DNA of 64,000 nt, from positions 244,203 through 308,202 of the forward strand of contig NZ_FNFQ01000002.1 in the NCBI RefSeq assembly GCF_900101175.1, given 5' to 3'. This document shows, piece after piece, positions 54,788 to 63,875 of this stretch. The position numbers and the translations under genes are program-made. The notes beneath the pieces were generated by a model, which did not search any database, was not told the origin of the DNA, and saw nothing but the letters and a program-made list of their open reading frames with translations. Each line of letters opens with the position of its first letter. Position 1 is the stretch's first letter. The DNA comes from Stenotrophomonas pavanii. Lineage in GTDB: Bacteria > Pseudomonadota > Gammaproteobacteria > Xanthomonadales > Xanthomonadaceae.

Positions 54788-55654
54788 ATGAAGCGTGTCA
54801 CCGGTACCTACAGCGCCCCCCGCCCGCACTGGGTGGGCGACGGATTCCCCGCCCGCTCGATGTTTTCCTACAACACCCACGGCCAGCACCTGAGCCCGTT
54901 CCTGCTGCTGGACTACGCCGGCCCCTACACCTTCGCCCCCAGCAATACCCCGCGTGGCGTCGGCCAGCATCCGCACCGCGGATTCGAGACCGTCACCATC
55001 GTCTATGAAGGTGAGGTCGCCCACCGCGATTCGACCGGCGCCGGCGGCACCATCGGCCCGGGTGACGTGCAGTGGATGACGGCGGCCTCCGGCATCCTCC
55101 ACGAGGAATTCCACACGCCGGCGTTCAGCAGGCGCGGCGGCACGCTGGACATGGTCCAGCTGTGGGTGAACCTGCCGGCACGCGACAAGATGGGCGCACC
55201 GGGCTACCAGACCCTGCTCGACGCGCAGATTCCCTCGGTGGATCTGCCCGATGGCGCCGGCCGCGTGCGTGTCATCGCCGGCCGCTTCGACGGTCATGCC
55301 GGCCCGGCGCGTACCCACACGCCGATGGATGTCTGGGACATCCGCCTGCGGCAGGGCCGGCACGCCGAGCTGCCGGTGGCCGAGGGCCGCACGCTGGCGC
55401 TGGTGGTGCTGAAGGGCACGCTGCGGATCAACGGCGGCCAGCCGGTCGGCGAGGCGCAGCTGGTCACCTTCGACCGCAGCGGCGAGGACGTGTTCGTCGA
55501 CGCCGACAGCGACGCCACCGTGCTGCTGCTCAGCGGCGAACCAATCGACGAGCCGGTGGTCGGCTACGGCCCGTTCGTGATGAACAGCCAGGCCGAGATC
55601 GCGCAGGCGGTCAACGACTTCAACAGCGGCCGCTTCGGCCAGATCGCGCACTGA
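54788..55654 (+). CDS. Pirin family cupin protein
   Basis: A 288-residue bicupin of the pirin family, iron-binding and in some members a quercetinase. The N-terminal metal site is visible: GVGQHPHRGFETVTIVYEG (His at about 58, 60) and EEFHTPAF plus a later Glu. ATG 54788 follows AGGAGATCGCC. Divergent LysR; downstream an isochorismatase-fold and OsmC gene share its direction. Likely a stress or aromatic-compound redox role. Confidence 0.93.
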   Translation: MKRVTGTYSAPRPHWVGDGFPARSMFSYNTHGQHLSPFLLLDYAGPYTFAPSNTPRGVGQHPHRGFETVTIVYEGEVAHRDSTGAGGTIGPGDVQWMTAASGILHEEFHTPAFSRRGGTLDMVQLWVNLPARDKMGAPGYQTLLDAQIPSVDLPDGAGRVRVIAGRFDGHAGPARTHTPMDVWDIRLRQGRHAELPVAEGRTLALVVLKGTLRINGGQPVGEAQLVTFDRSGEDVFVDADSDATVLLLSGEPIDEPVVGYGPFVMNSQAEIAQAVNDFNSGRFGQIAH

Positions 55655-55726
55655 TCGTTTCAACGCGGCGGGCGATGGCCCGCCGCATCCTCCGGGCCCT
55701 CGCCCCCCCTTTCCAGGAGACTGACC

Positions 55727-56407
55727 ATGAGTACCCCCGCCAACTTCAACGGTGCCCGCCCGGTGATCGATCCGGACAACGCCGCGATGCTGCTGATCGA
55801 CCATCAGAGCGGCCTGTTCCAGACCATCGGTGACATGCCGTTCACCACCGTGCGCGCCCACGCCACCGCGCTGGCCACGATGGCCACGCTGGCAAAGATG
55901 CCGGTGATCACCACGGCCTCTGTTCCGCAGGGCCCGAACGGCCCGCTGATCCCGGAGATCCATGACGCGGCCCCGCATGCGCAGTACGTGGCGCGCAAGG
56001 GCGAGATCAACGCCTGGGACAATCCCGAGTTCGTCGCTGCGGTGAAGGCCACCGGCCGCAGGCAGCTGATCATTGCCGGCACCATCACCAGCGTGTGCAT
56101 GGCCTTCCCGTCCATTGCCGCCGTTGCCGATGGCTACCAGGTGTTCGCGGTCATCGATGCCTCCGGCACCTATTCGAAGATGGCCGAGGAGATCACCCTG
56201 GCCCGCGTCGTGCAGGCGGGCGTCGTGCCGATGGACACCGCCGCGGCGGCCTCGGAGATCCAGCGCAGCTGGAACCGCGACGATGCCCAGCAGTGGGCCG
56301 AGGTCTACACGAAGATCTTCCCGAACTACCAGCTGCTGATCGAAAGCTACCTGAAGGCGCAGGAGGTGCAGAAGAACCACGAGCCGCTGGATTCGCAGCG
56401 CAGCTGA
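55727..56407 (+). CDS. Isochorismatase-fold hydrolase (YcaC-like)
   Basis: A 226-residue cysteine hydrolase. Catalytic triad positions are visible: Asp in MLLIDHQSGLF (about 25), Lys in ARKGEINAW (about 90), and Cys in AGTITSVCMAFPS (about 125), with the cis-peptide before it. Closest by eye to YcaC-type proteins of unknown substrate. ATG 55727 follows AGGAGACTGACC. Same strand as pirin, 72 bp downstream. Confidence 0.88.
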   Translation: MSTPANFNGARPVIDPDNAAMLLIDHQSGLFQTIGDMPFTTVRAHATALATMATLAKMPVITTASVPQGPNGPLIPEIHDAAPHAQYVARKGEINAWDNPEFVAAVKATGRRQLIIAGTITSVCMAFPSIAAVADGYQVFAVIDASGTYSKMAEEITLARVVQAGVVPMDTAAAASEIQRSWNRDDAQQWAEVYTKIFPNYQLLIESYLKAQEVQKNHEPLDSQRS

Positions 56408-56473
56408 GCGCGCAAGACGGTACAGTCCAACGCGTCGGGCACGGCTCGACGCTACAGACCGATGGAGAACCTG

Positions 56474-56872
56474 ATGGCCTACGCACGCATTGTTTCGACC
56501 GCCGACAATTACCTGCACCACATCAGCAATGGCCACTTCGATGTGGATGCGGACGAGCCCGCCGCGTTGGGCGGCCAGGGCAAGGGCTTCGCACCGTTCG
56601 ACCTGTACCTGGCCTCACTGGCGGCCTGCACCGCCATCACCCTGCGCATGTACGCGCAGCGCAAGGGCTGGGACCTGGGCGAGTTCCATGCCGAGCTGCG
56701 TTCGGAACGTGACCCGGACGGACGCCTCCACGTGCACCGCGTGCTGCATGCCAGTGCCGAGCTGAGCGATGCGCAGTGGCAGCGATTGCTGGAGGTGGTG
56801 GAAAAGACCCCGGTCACCCTGGTGATGCGCGAAGGTGCGCGCATCACCAGTGAGCGTGGGGCTGCAGCGTAA
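56474..56872 (+). CDS. OsmC family peroxiredoxin-like protein
   Basis: A 132-residue OsmC/Ohr-fold protein. The resolving-site cysteine is in LASLAACTAITLRMYAQRKG (Cys about 51); the second family cysteine (VCP-type) is replaced (TPVTLVMREGARI), so it is a YhfA-like one-Cys member rather than a true Ohr. ATG 56474 follows GGAG by six bases; ATG 56462 is an alternative. Probably reduces organic hydroperoxides or binds small thiol-reactive compounds. Confidence 0.87.
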   Translation: MAYARIVSTADNYLHHISNGHFDVDADEPAALGGQGKGFAPFDLYLASLAACTAITLRMYAQRKGWDLGEFHAELRSERDPDGRLHVHRVLHASAELSDAQWQRLLEVVEKTPVTLVMREGARITSERGAAA

Positions 56873-56876
56873 CCCC

Positions 56877-56981
56877 ATCCACGCATGGCGTGGATCTACT
56901 GTGGAGCCAAGGGCAACGGCAGGAGCCGTTGCCAATGTCGCGCGCGGCGGGCCGGAAAGCCGGGCATGGGCCCGGCTCTAC
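56877..56981. repeat. Two SMAG-type palindromes
   Basis: 56877-56899 (ATCCACGCATGGCGTGGAT plus CTAC) and 56958-56981 (AGCCGGGCATGGGCCCGGCT plus CTAC), between convergent OsmC and Phd-like genes. Confidence 0.75.
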
Positions 56982-56988
56982 GGAAGCT

Positions 56989-57318
56989 TCAGCGCCGTGA
57001 ATGCAGCACGGTGCGCTGGCGCATCGCGTTGAACTCCTGCTCCACCTGCTGGATGTCCTCGGCCTCGAACCCGGCCGCATCCAGCAGCTGGTCGGCGGCT
57101 GCGGCCGCCAGCGGATCATCGTCGCGCTGGCGCCAGCAGCGTGCCGGCAGGAAATAGCCCACTTCGCTGCGCCCGCGCATGATCACCACCGGCCGGCCCG
57201 CATACAGCAGGAACTCGGCCAGGTGCTGGCGCAGGCCCTCCACGGAAACATAGGCCGGCCCAGCGCCCAGCATCTGGCTGGACGGTTCGGGACTCTCGAA
57301 CAGCTTGCGACGGCTCAT
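56989..57318 (-). CDS. Orphan Phd-like small protein
   Basis: A 109-residue protein starting at 57318 after AAAAGGAGGAGT. The middle (AYVSVEGLRQHLAEFLLYAG, RPVVIMRGRSEVGYFLP) resembles Phd/YefM antitoxins (RPVxITRHGxPVAVL). No toxin gene is next to it: on one side lies the porin, on the other the OsmC gene facing it. It could be a stand-alone regulator or a relic. Family call is by eye. Confidence 0.65.
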   Translation of the reverse strand: MSRRKLFESPEPSSQMLGAGPAYVSVEGLRQHLAEFLLYAGRPVVIMRGRSEVGYFLPARCWRQRDDDPLAAAAADQLLDAAGFEAEDIQQVEQEFNAMRQRTVLHSRR

Positions 57319-57415
57319 CCACTCCTCCTTTTGAACAACGCGTGGTCTCCTTTCCCTAGACGGGTGCATCGCCGTGCCCCCGCCACGCGCCACGTGAACC
57401 GCATCACGCCACCAC

Positions 57416-59173
57416 TCAGAAGCCGGTATTGAACTCCAGCTGGAACACGTCGATCGACAGCGGCGCACCGGACACTTCCTTGGCCGCCATCCACTTGCCG
57501 CTGATCCAGCTGCGCGCGTCCAGCGCGTAGGCACCGCCTACGTAGTAGCCGCGCGCATTGGTGCCGCCAAGGTGGAAGTTCGGATCGTTGTAGGCATCGG
57601 GCAGCGCGTCGGCCTCGATCCGCTTGTAGCCCAGCAGTGCCTGCCACTGGCCCTTCTCCTTCAGCTCGGCGGCACCGAAGGTGGCCTGCACCATCCATGC
57701 CGTGTCGCCGCTGCGGAAGGTATCGATGCTGGCGGTGCCGCCGGCGCCGTAGTTGTTGACGATGCCATTGTTGGCGCGGTTGAACATGGCCTGCTTGTCG
57801 TAGGCCAGGTTGCGGATGTAATCGCCCTCCAGGCGGAGACCGATGCCCTGGGCCAGCTGTGTGTCCCAGCGCAGGTTCAGCGTGGCCAGGCGGAACGCCG
57901 AGGCCAGGCCCACGTACTGCGGGGTCGGGGTGTTGGCCGGATCCAGCGGATTGCGCGCGATGTCGCGGATCAGCATCAGGGTGTTGCCCTTCTGCATGAA
58001 CGCCGGGCGCGACCAGTCGGTGTCACAGCCCACTGCGCCCGCATACAGCGCGCACGGCGAGGACAAGCGGCCGCTGATGTTCTTGAAGTCGTAGTAGCCC
58101 AATGCAGCGCGCAACGCATTCTCGTCATTGAAGCGCCAGTTCACGCCGACCTGCGCACCGGACAGCCACTTGTTCTCGTTCGGCGTCTTGACCCGGCTCT
58201 GGCTGGGCGAGCTGTCGGAGGTGTACTCCAGCGGCACCACCGCCAGGTTGCCGAACAGGCCGAGATCGCGACCGTCGACGTCGTACTGCAGGTTGGCGGC
58301 CAGGCCGTCGAAGTTCAGGTCGTTGGAGAACAGCGTATCGCTGGTCCAGAACGGGTTGCCGAAGCGGCCACCGCGCGCCGTCACCCAGTCGGCCGGGCTG
58401 TAGGCCAGCCAGGCCTGGTCCAGCCACACGTCCTTCTTGCTCAGGCCGCCACCCAGCTGTTCGGTGGTCGACACCGGGCCATTGCTGCTGCCGCTGGCCA
58501 GGCGCACGCCGGCCGTGGTGTGCTGGCCGATGGTCGCCTCGATGCCCAGGCGCGCGCGGATGCGCCACAGGTTGCGGCGGTCCTGGCGGGTGTTCAGCAG
58601 CGGTGGCAGCTGCAGGTTGGTGTTGGTATTGGTGTCGAAGCCGTTGCCGGAATTGATCGACGACCAGTTGCTCACGATGTCGCTGTTTCGTTCGGAGAAG
58701 AAGCGCGACTCGCTGCGCACGCGCATGTCACCGGTGACCTTGATGCGCTTGGTCCACTCGGCCACTTCGTTCGGTGCCGCCCAGCCCTCGGACCTGGCCT
58801 GCGCCATCACGTCCTGGCGCACCTCGTCACGGATGCCGTCGCGCACGCTCTGCGGCACGTAGGGCACGCGCACGTCACCGGCCTCCAGGGCCACACCACC
58901 GCTGGCAGTGGCGGGTGCGGTGGCTGCGGTGCGCTGTGCAGCCGCTGCTTCGGCCTCGGCCTGGACCAGCAAGGCCTGGCCGTCTTCGGGCTTCAGCGCA
59001 CCGCTGGCGATCAGGCCCTTGATCAGCTTGACCATGGTCGTTTCGGCGGCCATCGCACCGGCCGGGGCGGCCAGGCTGAGCAGCACGGCACAGCACAGCA
59101 GCGCCCGTCGGGCCGGCCGCGGGTGGCGGGAATCGGATCGTGCGCGGACGTGGTCGTTCATCACGGTTCTCAT
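57416..59173 (-). CDS. Putative outer-membrane porin with N-terminal coiled coil
   Basis: A 585-residue protein: signal peptide about 24-43, a coiled-coil stretch (about 45-85), then a 16-18 strand barrel ending in FNTGF. It fits the Porin_5/OprP-like 'putative porin' group (KRIKVTGDMRVRSESRFFSE, WRIRARLGIEATIGQHTTAG). ATG 59173 is used; 59161 is possible. Last gene of the operon from 63781. If the Pho box upstream is real, phosphate or polyphosphate uptake would be a reasonable guess. Confidence 0.83.
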   Translation of the reverse strand: MRTVMNDHVRARSDSRHPRPARRALLCCAVLLSLAAPAGAMAAETTMVKLIKGLIASGALKPEDGQALLVQAEAEAAAAQRTAATAPATASGGVALEAGDVRVPYVPQSVRDGIRDEVRQDVMAQARSEGWAAPNEVAEWTKRIKVTGDMRVRSESRFFSERNSDIVSNWSSINSGNGFDTNTNTNLQLPPLLNTRQDRRNLWRIRARLGIEATIGQHTTAGVRLASGSSNGPVSTTEQLGGGLSKKDVWLDQAWLAYSPADWVTARGGRFGNPFWTSDTLFSNDLNFDGLAANLQYDVDGRDLGLFGNLAVVPLEYTSDSSPSQSRVKTPNENKWLSGAQVGVNWRFNDENALRAALGYYDFKNISGRLSSPCALYAGAVGCDTDWSRPAFMQKGNTLMLIRDIARNPLDPANTPTPQYVGLASAFRLATLNLRWDTQLAQGIGLRLEGDYIRNLAYDKQAMFNRANNGIVNNYGAGGTASIDTFRSGDTAWMVQATFGAAELKEKGQWQALLGYKRIEADALPDAYNDPNFHLGGTNARGYYVGGAYALDARSWISGKWMAAKEVSGAPLSIDVFQLEFNTGF

Positions 59174-59203
59174 CGAAAGAAGGGAAATCGGGGAGGTCGG
59201 GAA

Positions 59204-59905
59204 TCAGGCCCCGGGCCGGCGGCCCTGGATCAGGACGCGGGCGGGGAAATCGAGCGACGGCGGCGGTGCCTGGTCGACCTTGCCGATGCGGCGCAGTGCA
59301 TCGAGCACGGCCGCGTCGGCCTCTTCGTTGCCGCTGCCACGCACCAGCTCGACCTTTTCCAGGCGGCCATCACTGGCCAGCCACACGTTCACCTGCAGCT
59401 GGAACGCCAGGCGCCTGACCTTGTCATCGCGCGAGATCGCCTGCTGCATCAGGTAGCCCAGGTAGCGCCCATAGGTGGCATTGCCGCCACCACCACGACC
59501 GACGCCGGACGAACCGCCACCGCTGCCGGACTGGATGCCGAAATTGTCACCACCGGCCTGCGCATCGGCATCCATCGTCACCGGATCGGCGTTGTCCGGC
59601 GTCGGCGTCGGCTCTTCGGCCGGCGTCGGCTGATCCAGCGGCTCCGGTTCGGGCATCGTCTCTTCCGGCGGCGTTTCCGGCTCTGGCGGTTTTTCCGGTG
59701 GCGGCGGGGGCGGCGGAGGCGGTGGCGGCAACGCCAGCATCGGCGGCTGCAGCACCGGCCGCCGGGTGCTGGCGGTGTCCTTGAACAGCAGCCACCACAG
59801 CGCGACGCCGAGCACCAGCAACGCGGCCAGCACCAGCGCGACGGTCACCAGCAACGGGCGACCGCGCATGCCGGGATCCGGCCGAGGGGGTTGATGGGCC
59901 GTCAT
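59204..59905 (-). CDS. TonB-family energy transducer
   Basis: A 233-residue TonB-like protein: one TM helix (about 18-40), a Pro/Glu-rich spacer including PPPPPPPPPP and repeated PEP/PTP, then a glycine-rich linker (about 125-140) and a C-terminal TonB domain (FQLQVNVWLASDGRLEKVEL). It lies 3 bp after ExbD and so belongs to a dedicated ExbB-ExbD-TonB set. Confidence 0.9.
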   Translation of the reverse strand: MTAHQPPRPDPGMRGRPLLVTVALVLAALLVLGVALWWLLFKDTASTRRPVLQPPMLALPPPPPPPPPPPEKPPEPETPPEETMPEPEPLDQPTPAEEPTPTPDNADPVTMDADAQAGGDNFGIQSGSGGGSSGVGRGGGGNATYGRYLGYLMQQAISRDDKVRRLAFQLQVNVWLASDGRLEKVELVRGSGNEEADAAVLDALRRIGKVDQAPPPSLDFPARVLIQGRRPGA

Positions 59906-59908
59906 GCC

Positions 59909-60322
59909 TCAGCCCTGCGCCTTGCCGGTGACCAGGCCCACCTGGGCCAGCTCCAGGCGCCGCAGCAGGTCCAGCACCTCGACCACGCGGGCGTACTGCA
60001 CCTGCGCGTCACCGCGCACGATCACCGGGAAATCCGGCGTGGTCGCGCGCTCGGTGCGCAGGCGGTCTTCCAGCTCGGTCATCGTTACCGGGTAGGCATC
60101 GAGGAACACCTGGCCGCTGGGGTCGATGGTGATCGCCTTGGTCTTCGGCTTCTCCAGCGCGACGCTGTTGCTGGCCTTGGGCAGGTTGACCTCGATGCCG
60201 GGGATGGAGGCGTTGCTGGTCAGGATGAAGATCACCAGCACCACCAGCAGCACGTCGACGAAGGGCGTCACGTTGATGCCCTTCTCGCGCTTCTTGATGC
60301 CGAACTTCGCCTTCTGGCCCAT
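59909..60322 (-). CDS. exbD: ExbD-type proton channel subunit
   Basis: A 137-residue ExbD/TolR protein. The TM helix with the essential Asp is VTPFVDVLLVVLVIFILTS (Asp about 24), followed by a periplasmic domain (ITIDPSGQVFLDAYPVTMTE). ATG 60322. Ten bases after the ExbB-fusion gene. Confidence 0.92.
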   Translation of the reverse strand: MGQKAKFGIKKREKGINVTPFVDVLLVVLVIFILTSNASIPGIEVNLPKASNSVALEKPKTKAITIDPSGQVFLDAYPVTMTELEDRLRTERATTPDFPVIVRGDAQVQYARVVEVLDLLRRLELAQVGLVTGKAQG

Positions 60323-60332
60323 GGCGCGCCCC

Positions 60333-62117
60333 TCAGCCCTGGACCGCAGCCGGGCCGCGCCCGTCCTGCTCTTCGGCCAGGCGCGCAGCGAACTCGTCGA
60401 TGAACACCGCCATGTCCGCACCGATCGCTTCGGCACGCGCGCCCAGGTAGTTGTAGCCAAACAGCGCCGGGATCGCGACGCCCAGGCCGGCTGCGGTACA
60501 CAGCAGCGCCGCGGCCATGCCCGGCGCCACCGAGTTGATGTCCACCGCGCCCGCCATCGCGGCCACCACGAACACCAGCATGATGCCGATCACGGTGCCG
60601 AACAGGCCCACGTAGGGCGCGCCTTCGATGGTGGTCGACAGCCAGTTCATGCGCCGCGCCATCGCCTCCTGCTCGCGCACCATCACTGCATCCATCGAGG
60701 CGCGGATCGCCGCGATGGTGGCACCACTGAGGTAACCGCTGTTGCCATCGCGCTGGTGGCGCTGCTGCATTTCATCGATGGCCACCTGGTAGATGCGCCA
60801 CAGCGAGCCATCGTGCATGGCGGTGGGCGCCTTGCCCTGGCGGTCCATGTCGGACAGGGTGCGCAGCGGTACGCCGGACAGCTTGCCGAAGCTTTCGGTG
60901 AACACCGCATTGGCCTTGCTGGTACGGCCGAAGTGGCGGCTCTTGGCGATCATGATCGCCCACGACAGCAGCATCATCAGGCCAAGGATGGCGACCACCA
61001 CCCAGGCATCGAACGGCATCGCCTTGAGAATGAAGGCGAAGTGGCTCTGCCCGGCCGACTGTTCGTCGGCGCCGTAGCTGATCAGGCGCGAGTCGGCCCC
61101 TTGGGCAGTCGCGTCGGCCAGCAGCAGTGCCGCCGGGCGTGCCACCCGCGAGATGCGCAACTCGTCCAGGGCACCTTCGAAGTTGGCCAGCGGCTGCGCC
61201 GCGCCCGGCACGTCGGCGCCGACCACCGGCGCGGTGGCCAGCGCCGGCAGCGCACCGCTCAGCTGGGCGACCACGCGACCATTGAGGTACAGCTGCAACG
61301 CGCCCTTCTCCGCAGTCAGCGCCACATGCGCCCACTGCCCTTCCGGAATCGGCTGCGCCGGGGTGCTGCGCTGGCCATTGAGCTGCACGAACGGCACGCG
61401 GTTCTCGATGCCCAGCACCAGTTCGGACGCACCGTCGCGACGCGCGTAGATCGCCTGAGCCGCGTTGTTGCTGCCCGGCTTGATCCAGGCCGAAACGGTG
61501 AGCGGCGCGCCCGCCTCCTGCGCCAGCGATGCGCTGGCCGGCAGCGGCAGCGGGCCGGCGCCCAGCTGCACGCCGCGGCCGATCACCGCGCCTTCCGACG
61601 GCGGCACCACGGCACCGGCGTTGTTGCCATAGGCGGTGGTGTCGCGTGCCGGTGCATTGGCCTCGGCAAAGTGGTAGACCAGCGTGTAGTCCGGATCGAA
61701 CACCTGCTGGCCGTTGCCGCTGGCCGGGGCCTTTTCATTGCCGTAGTACATCCAGATCGTCTGCGGCGCGGCGGCACTGACTGCCGGCACGTCCACCCAG
61801 ACCAGGGCCAGCCCGAGCGTGGGATTGAACTGCTCGATCTGGTGGGCCAGCACGGTACGGCCATCACCCGAGACGAAGCGCAGGTCGTTGCCCGCGTCCT
61901 GGGTACCGTCGAAGCCGAAGTTGCCGGTATGCAGGCGCAGCAGCAGCGGCGTGCGGCCCGGGTCACCGGCCAGGCCCGCGCCCTGCGGGCCGGCGTCGAT
62001 GGTGATCGGCTTGCGGTACTTCCATTCGGCCTGCCACCAATTGGCATCGGCCGCAGCCGCAGGCAACGCGACCAGCGCGGCCAGCAGCAGCAACACTCGG
62101 GAAAGCAAACGGTCCAT
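60333..62117 (-). CDS. DUF2341-LamG-ExbB fusion protein
   Basis: A 594-residue fusion. Signal peptide about 1-22 (LLLLAALVALPAAAA); DUF2341 (about 24-150: WWQAEWKYRKPITIDAG, QTIWMYYGNEKAP); a concanavalin/LamG-type domain (about 170-330: LTVSAWIKPGSNNAAQAIYA, WAHVALTAEKGALQLYLNG); then a TM helix and the MotA/TolQ/ExbB channel (about 370-590: NWLSTTIEGAPYVGLFGTVI, GMAAALLCTAAGLGVAIPAL). ATG 62117 follows GGAG. A periplasmic lectin-like head on ExbB suggests sensing or binding of a glycan or protein. Confidence 0.9.
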   Translation of the reverse strand: MDRLLSRVLLLLAALVALPAAAADANWWQAEWKYRKPITIDAGPQGAGLAGDPGRTPLLLRLHTGNFGFDGTQDAGNDLRFVSGDGRTVLAHQIEQFNPTLGLALVWVDVPAVSAAAPQTIWMYYGNEKAPASGNGQQVFDPDYTLVYHFAEANAPARDTTAYGNNAGAVVPPSEGAVIGRGVQLGAGPLPLPASASLAQEAGAPLTVSAWIKPGSNNAAQAIYARRDGASELVLGIENRVPFVQLNGQRSTPAQPIPEGQWAHVALTAEKGALQLYLNGRVVAQLSGALPALATAPVVGADVPGAAQPLANFEGALDELRISRVARPAALLLADATAQGADSRLISYGADEQSAGQSHFAFILKAMPFDAWVVVAILGLMMLLSWAIMIAKSRHFGRTSKANAVFTESFGKLSGVPLRTLSDMDRQGKAPTAMHDGSLWRIYQVAIDEMQQRHQRDGNSGYLSGATIAAIRASMDAVMVREQEAMARRMNWLSTTIEGAPYVGLFGTVIGIMLVFVVAAMAGAVDINSVAPGMAAALLCTAAGLGVAIPALFGYNYLGARAEAIGADMAVFIDEFAARLAEEQDGRGPAAVQG

Positions 62118-62155
62118 GCGAGGGGTCTCCGGAGAACGCATGTTCGAGGAAAGGG

Positions 62156-63781
62156 TCAGTAGCTGGTGCTGAGGTTGAAGTGCAGGCGCGGGTCGTCCTT
62201 GCGCGTGACCGGGCCATCGGCATAGGGCCAGGCGTAGTCCAGGCGCAGTTGCAGGTGGTCACCCAGGCGCAGCTGCGCGCCCAGGCCGACCGAGGCCAGG
62301 TTGTACTTGTCCCGCTGCTCGGGCAGCGGCTGGCGCAGGCGCAGGTAGGCCGCATCGGCAAAGCTGTAGACACGCAGGTCGGTGCCGCTCCACAGCGACC
62401 ACGCCGGGGTGCGCCATTCCAGGTTGGCCAGGCCGCCGTAATCGCCGATCGCCTCGGCCGACAGGTAGCCGCGCACGGTGTACATGCCACCTGCGGCGAA
62501 CTGCTCGGCCGACACCAGCGGCGCATCGGTCACCTGCAGCGAGCCGCGCGCATACCACTGCCAGTCGCTGCCGAAGGTATGCGTGTTGGCCACGTCGGCC
62601 TTGAAGGCCACGAAACTCGGGTCGGCCCAGTAGCGCTTCTGCCCGAACGCAGTGGCGTCGCTGCCGTAACCGAACAGGCGGCGGGTACCGGCCACCAGCT
62701 GGGTGTTGATGCTCAGCTGATCGTGCTCGCCCTGGCGCACGCCGACGAAGGCCAGGGTGATCGGCGCGTACTTCAGCGGCGTCTTCAGGCTGTCCTTGCC
62801 CATCTGGGTGTCTTCCTCGGTGTCCTTGAAATCCACACCGAGGCTGAGCTGGCGCCACCATTGGCTGCTGCCGGCCAGGCGATAGTTGAGCTTGAGGCCG
62901 ATCGAATGGCCGTTGCCGATCACATTGGTGCCGGTGCCGGTACCGACCTGCCCGCCTGCATTCAACACGCGGCTGTCGGATCTGTAGCCGGAGGCTTCCA
63001 GGCTCCACGGCGTACCTTCGAACGGCATCGTGTACGAGGCGGAAAAGACCTTGGCCTGCTTCGTGTCTTCCGGCGCCAGGTACACGCCGATGTTGGCGCT
63101 GTGCCCCCGCTTCCACAGGTTGTCGTAGGCCAGCGACGCACTCAGGCGCAGTTTCTCGGTGTCGGCGCTGTGGTCGTTGTTGAGCGCCGCACTGGCGCGC
63201 CACGGCGACTTCTCCTCCACCTGCAGGTCCACATCCATCGTGCCCGGCACCTGGCCCTCGCGCACCAATGGCATCACCTGGCGACGTCCGCCTTCATTCA
63301 GTGCGGTCAGTTCCTTCTGCGCCTGGTCGAAATCAGGCACCTTGCCCTCGGCCAGCGCCGGCACGCGTTCGCGGATGCGTTCGGGCGATTCGTGGCGGGT
63401 GCCGACCACGCGCAGCTGGCCGATCGGCGTCTGCTGCACCTTCAGCAGCACCACGCCGCCACTGACCTGCTGCTCGGGAAGCTCGACGTAGACGGACTGG
63501 TAGCCCGCCTGCTGGTAGAGCGCATGGACCGCATCGCGCGCCTTCTCGACATCGGCCAGGGTCTTGCCCGGGCCGAGGAACGGTTCCACCGCGCGCTCAA
63601 TGTCCCGGGGATCGAGCACGGTATTGCCGCGCACGATGTACTCGTTGATGTTCACGCTGGGCGCAGGCGCCGCCTCCTGCGCGAACAATGGCAGCGGCAT
63701 CGCGGCCAGGGCCAGCACCAGTGGATGCAGGCGCAGCGGAAGGCGGGCGGCTCGGCACGGAACAGGAGTCATCGAAGGCAT
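62156..63781 (-). CDS. TpsB outer-membrane transporter (ShlB/FhaC/HecB type)
   Basis: A 541-residue two-partner secretion transporter. Signal peptide about 1-35; POTRA1 (about 42-115: VNINEYIVRGNTVLDPRDIE); POTRA2 (about 118-195: QTPIGQLRVVGTRHESPERI); 16-strand barrel with the VRGY motif (GGMYTVRGYLSAEAIGDYGG) and C-terminal aromatic (HFNLSTSY). ATG 63781, with 63772 as alternative. The exoprotein (TpsA) is not in this window. First gene of the operon with ExbB-fusion, ExbD, TonB and porin. Confidence 0.92.
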   Translation of the reverse strand: MPSMTPVPCRAARLPLRLHPLVLALAAMPLPLFAQEAAPAPSVNINEYIVRGNTVLDPRDIERAVEPFLGPGKTLADVEKARDAVHALYQQAGYQSVYVELPEQQVSGGVVLLKVQQTPIGQLRVVGTRHESPERIRERVPALAEGKVPDFDQAQKELTALNEGGRRQVMPLVREGQVPGTMDVDLQVEEKSPWRASAALNNDHSADTEKLRLSASLAYDNLWKRGHSANIGVYLAPEDTKQAKVFSASYTMPFEGTPWSLEASGYRSDSRVLNAGGQVGTGTGTNVIGNGHSIGLKLNYRLAGSSQWWRQLSLGVDFKDTEEDTQMGKDSLKTPLKYAPITLAFVGVRQGEHDQLSINTQLVAGTRRLFGYGSDATAFGQKRYWADPSFVAFKADVANTHTFGSDWQWYARGSLQVTDAPLVSAEQFAAGGMYTVRGYLSAEAIGDYGGLANLEWRTPAWSLWSGTDLRVYSFADAAYLRLRQPLPEQRDKYNLASVGLGAQLRLGDHLQLRLDYAWPYADGPVTRKDDPRLHFNLSTSY

Positions 63782-63857
63782 CGCGTCGTATCGAAGGGAA
63801 TGGCCAGGGAGCGGCGCGTGGGTCTACCAACAGGACGTGCACGTCGCGTCAAAGCCG

Positions 63858-63875
63858 CCAACAGTTTTGTGACAG
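63858..63875 (-). promoter_or_regulatory. Possible Pho box upstream of the TpsB operon
   Basis: On the minus strand CTGTCACAAAACTGTTGG is two 7-bp half-sites with a 4-base A-spacer, 11-bp phase, matching the PhoB consensus at about 14 of 18 positions. It lies 77 bp before the TpsB ATG. A further inverted TGACAG-CC-CTGTCA overlaps at 63870-63883. It could also serve a rightward gene starting at 63974. Confidence 0.5.

Noticed and set aside
57572-60403. 943-codon open frame antisense to porin, TonB and ExbD
   Set aside because: Crosses three well-supported genes on the other strand and shows only low-complexity Arg/Gly/His sequence.
60126-62162. 678-codon plus-strand frame opposite the ExbB fusion
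   Set aside because: Antisense shadow of a gene with clear DUF2341, LamG and ExbB motifs.
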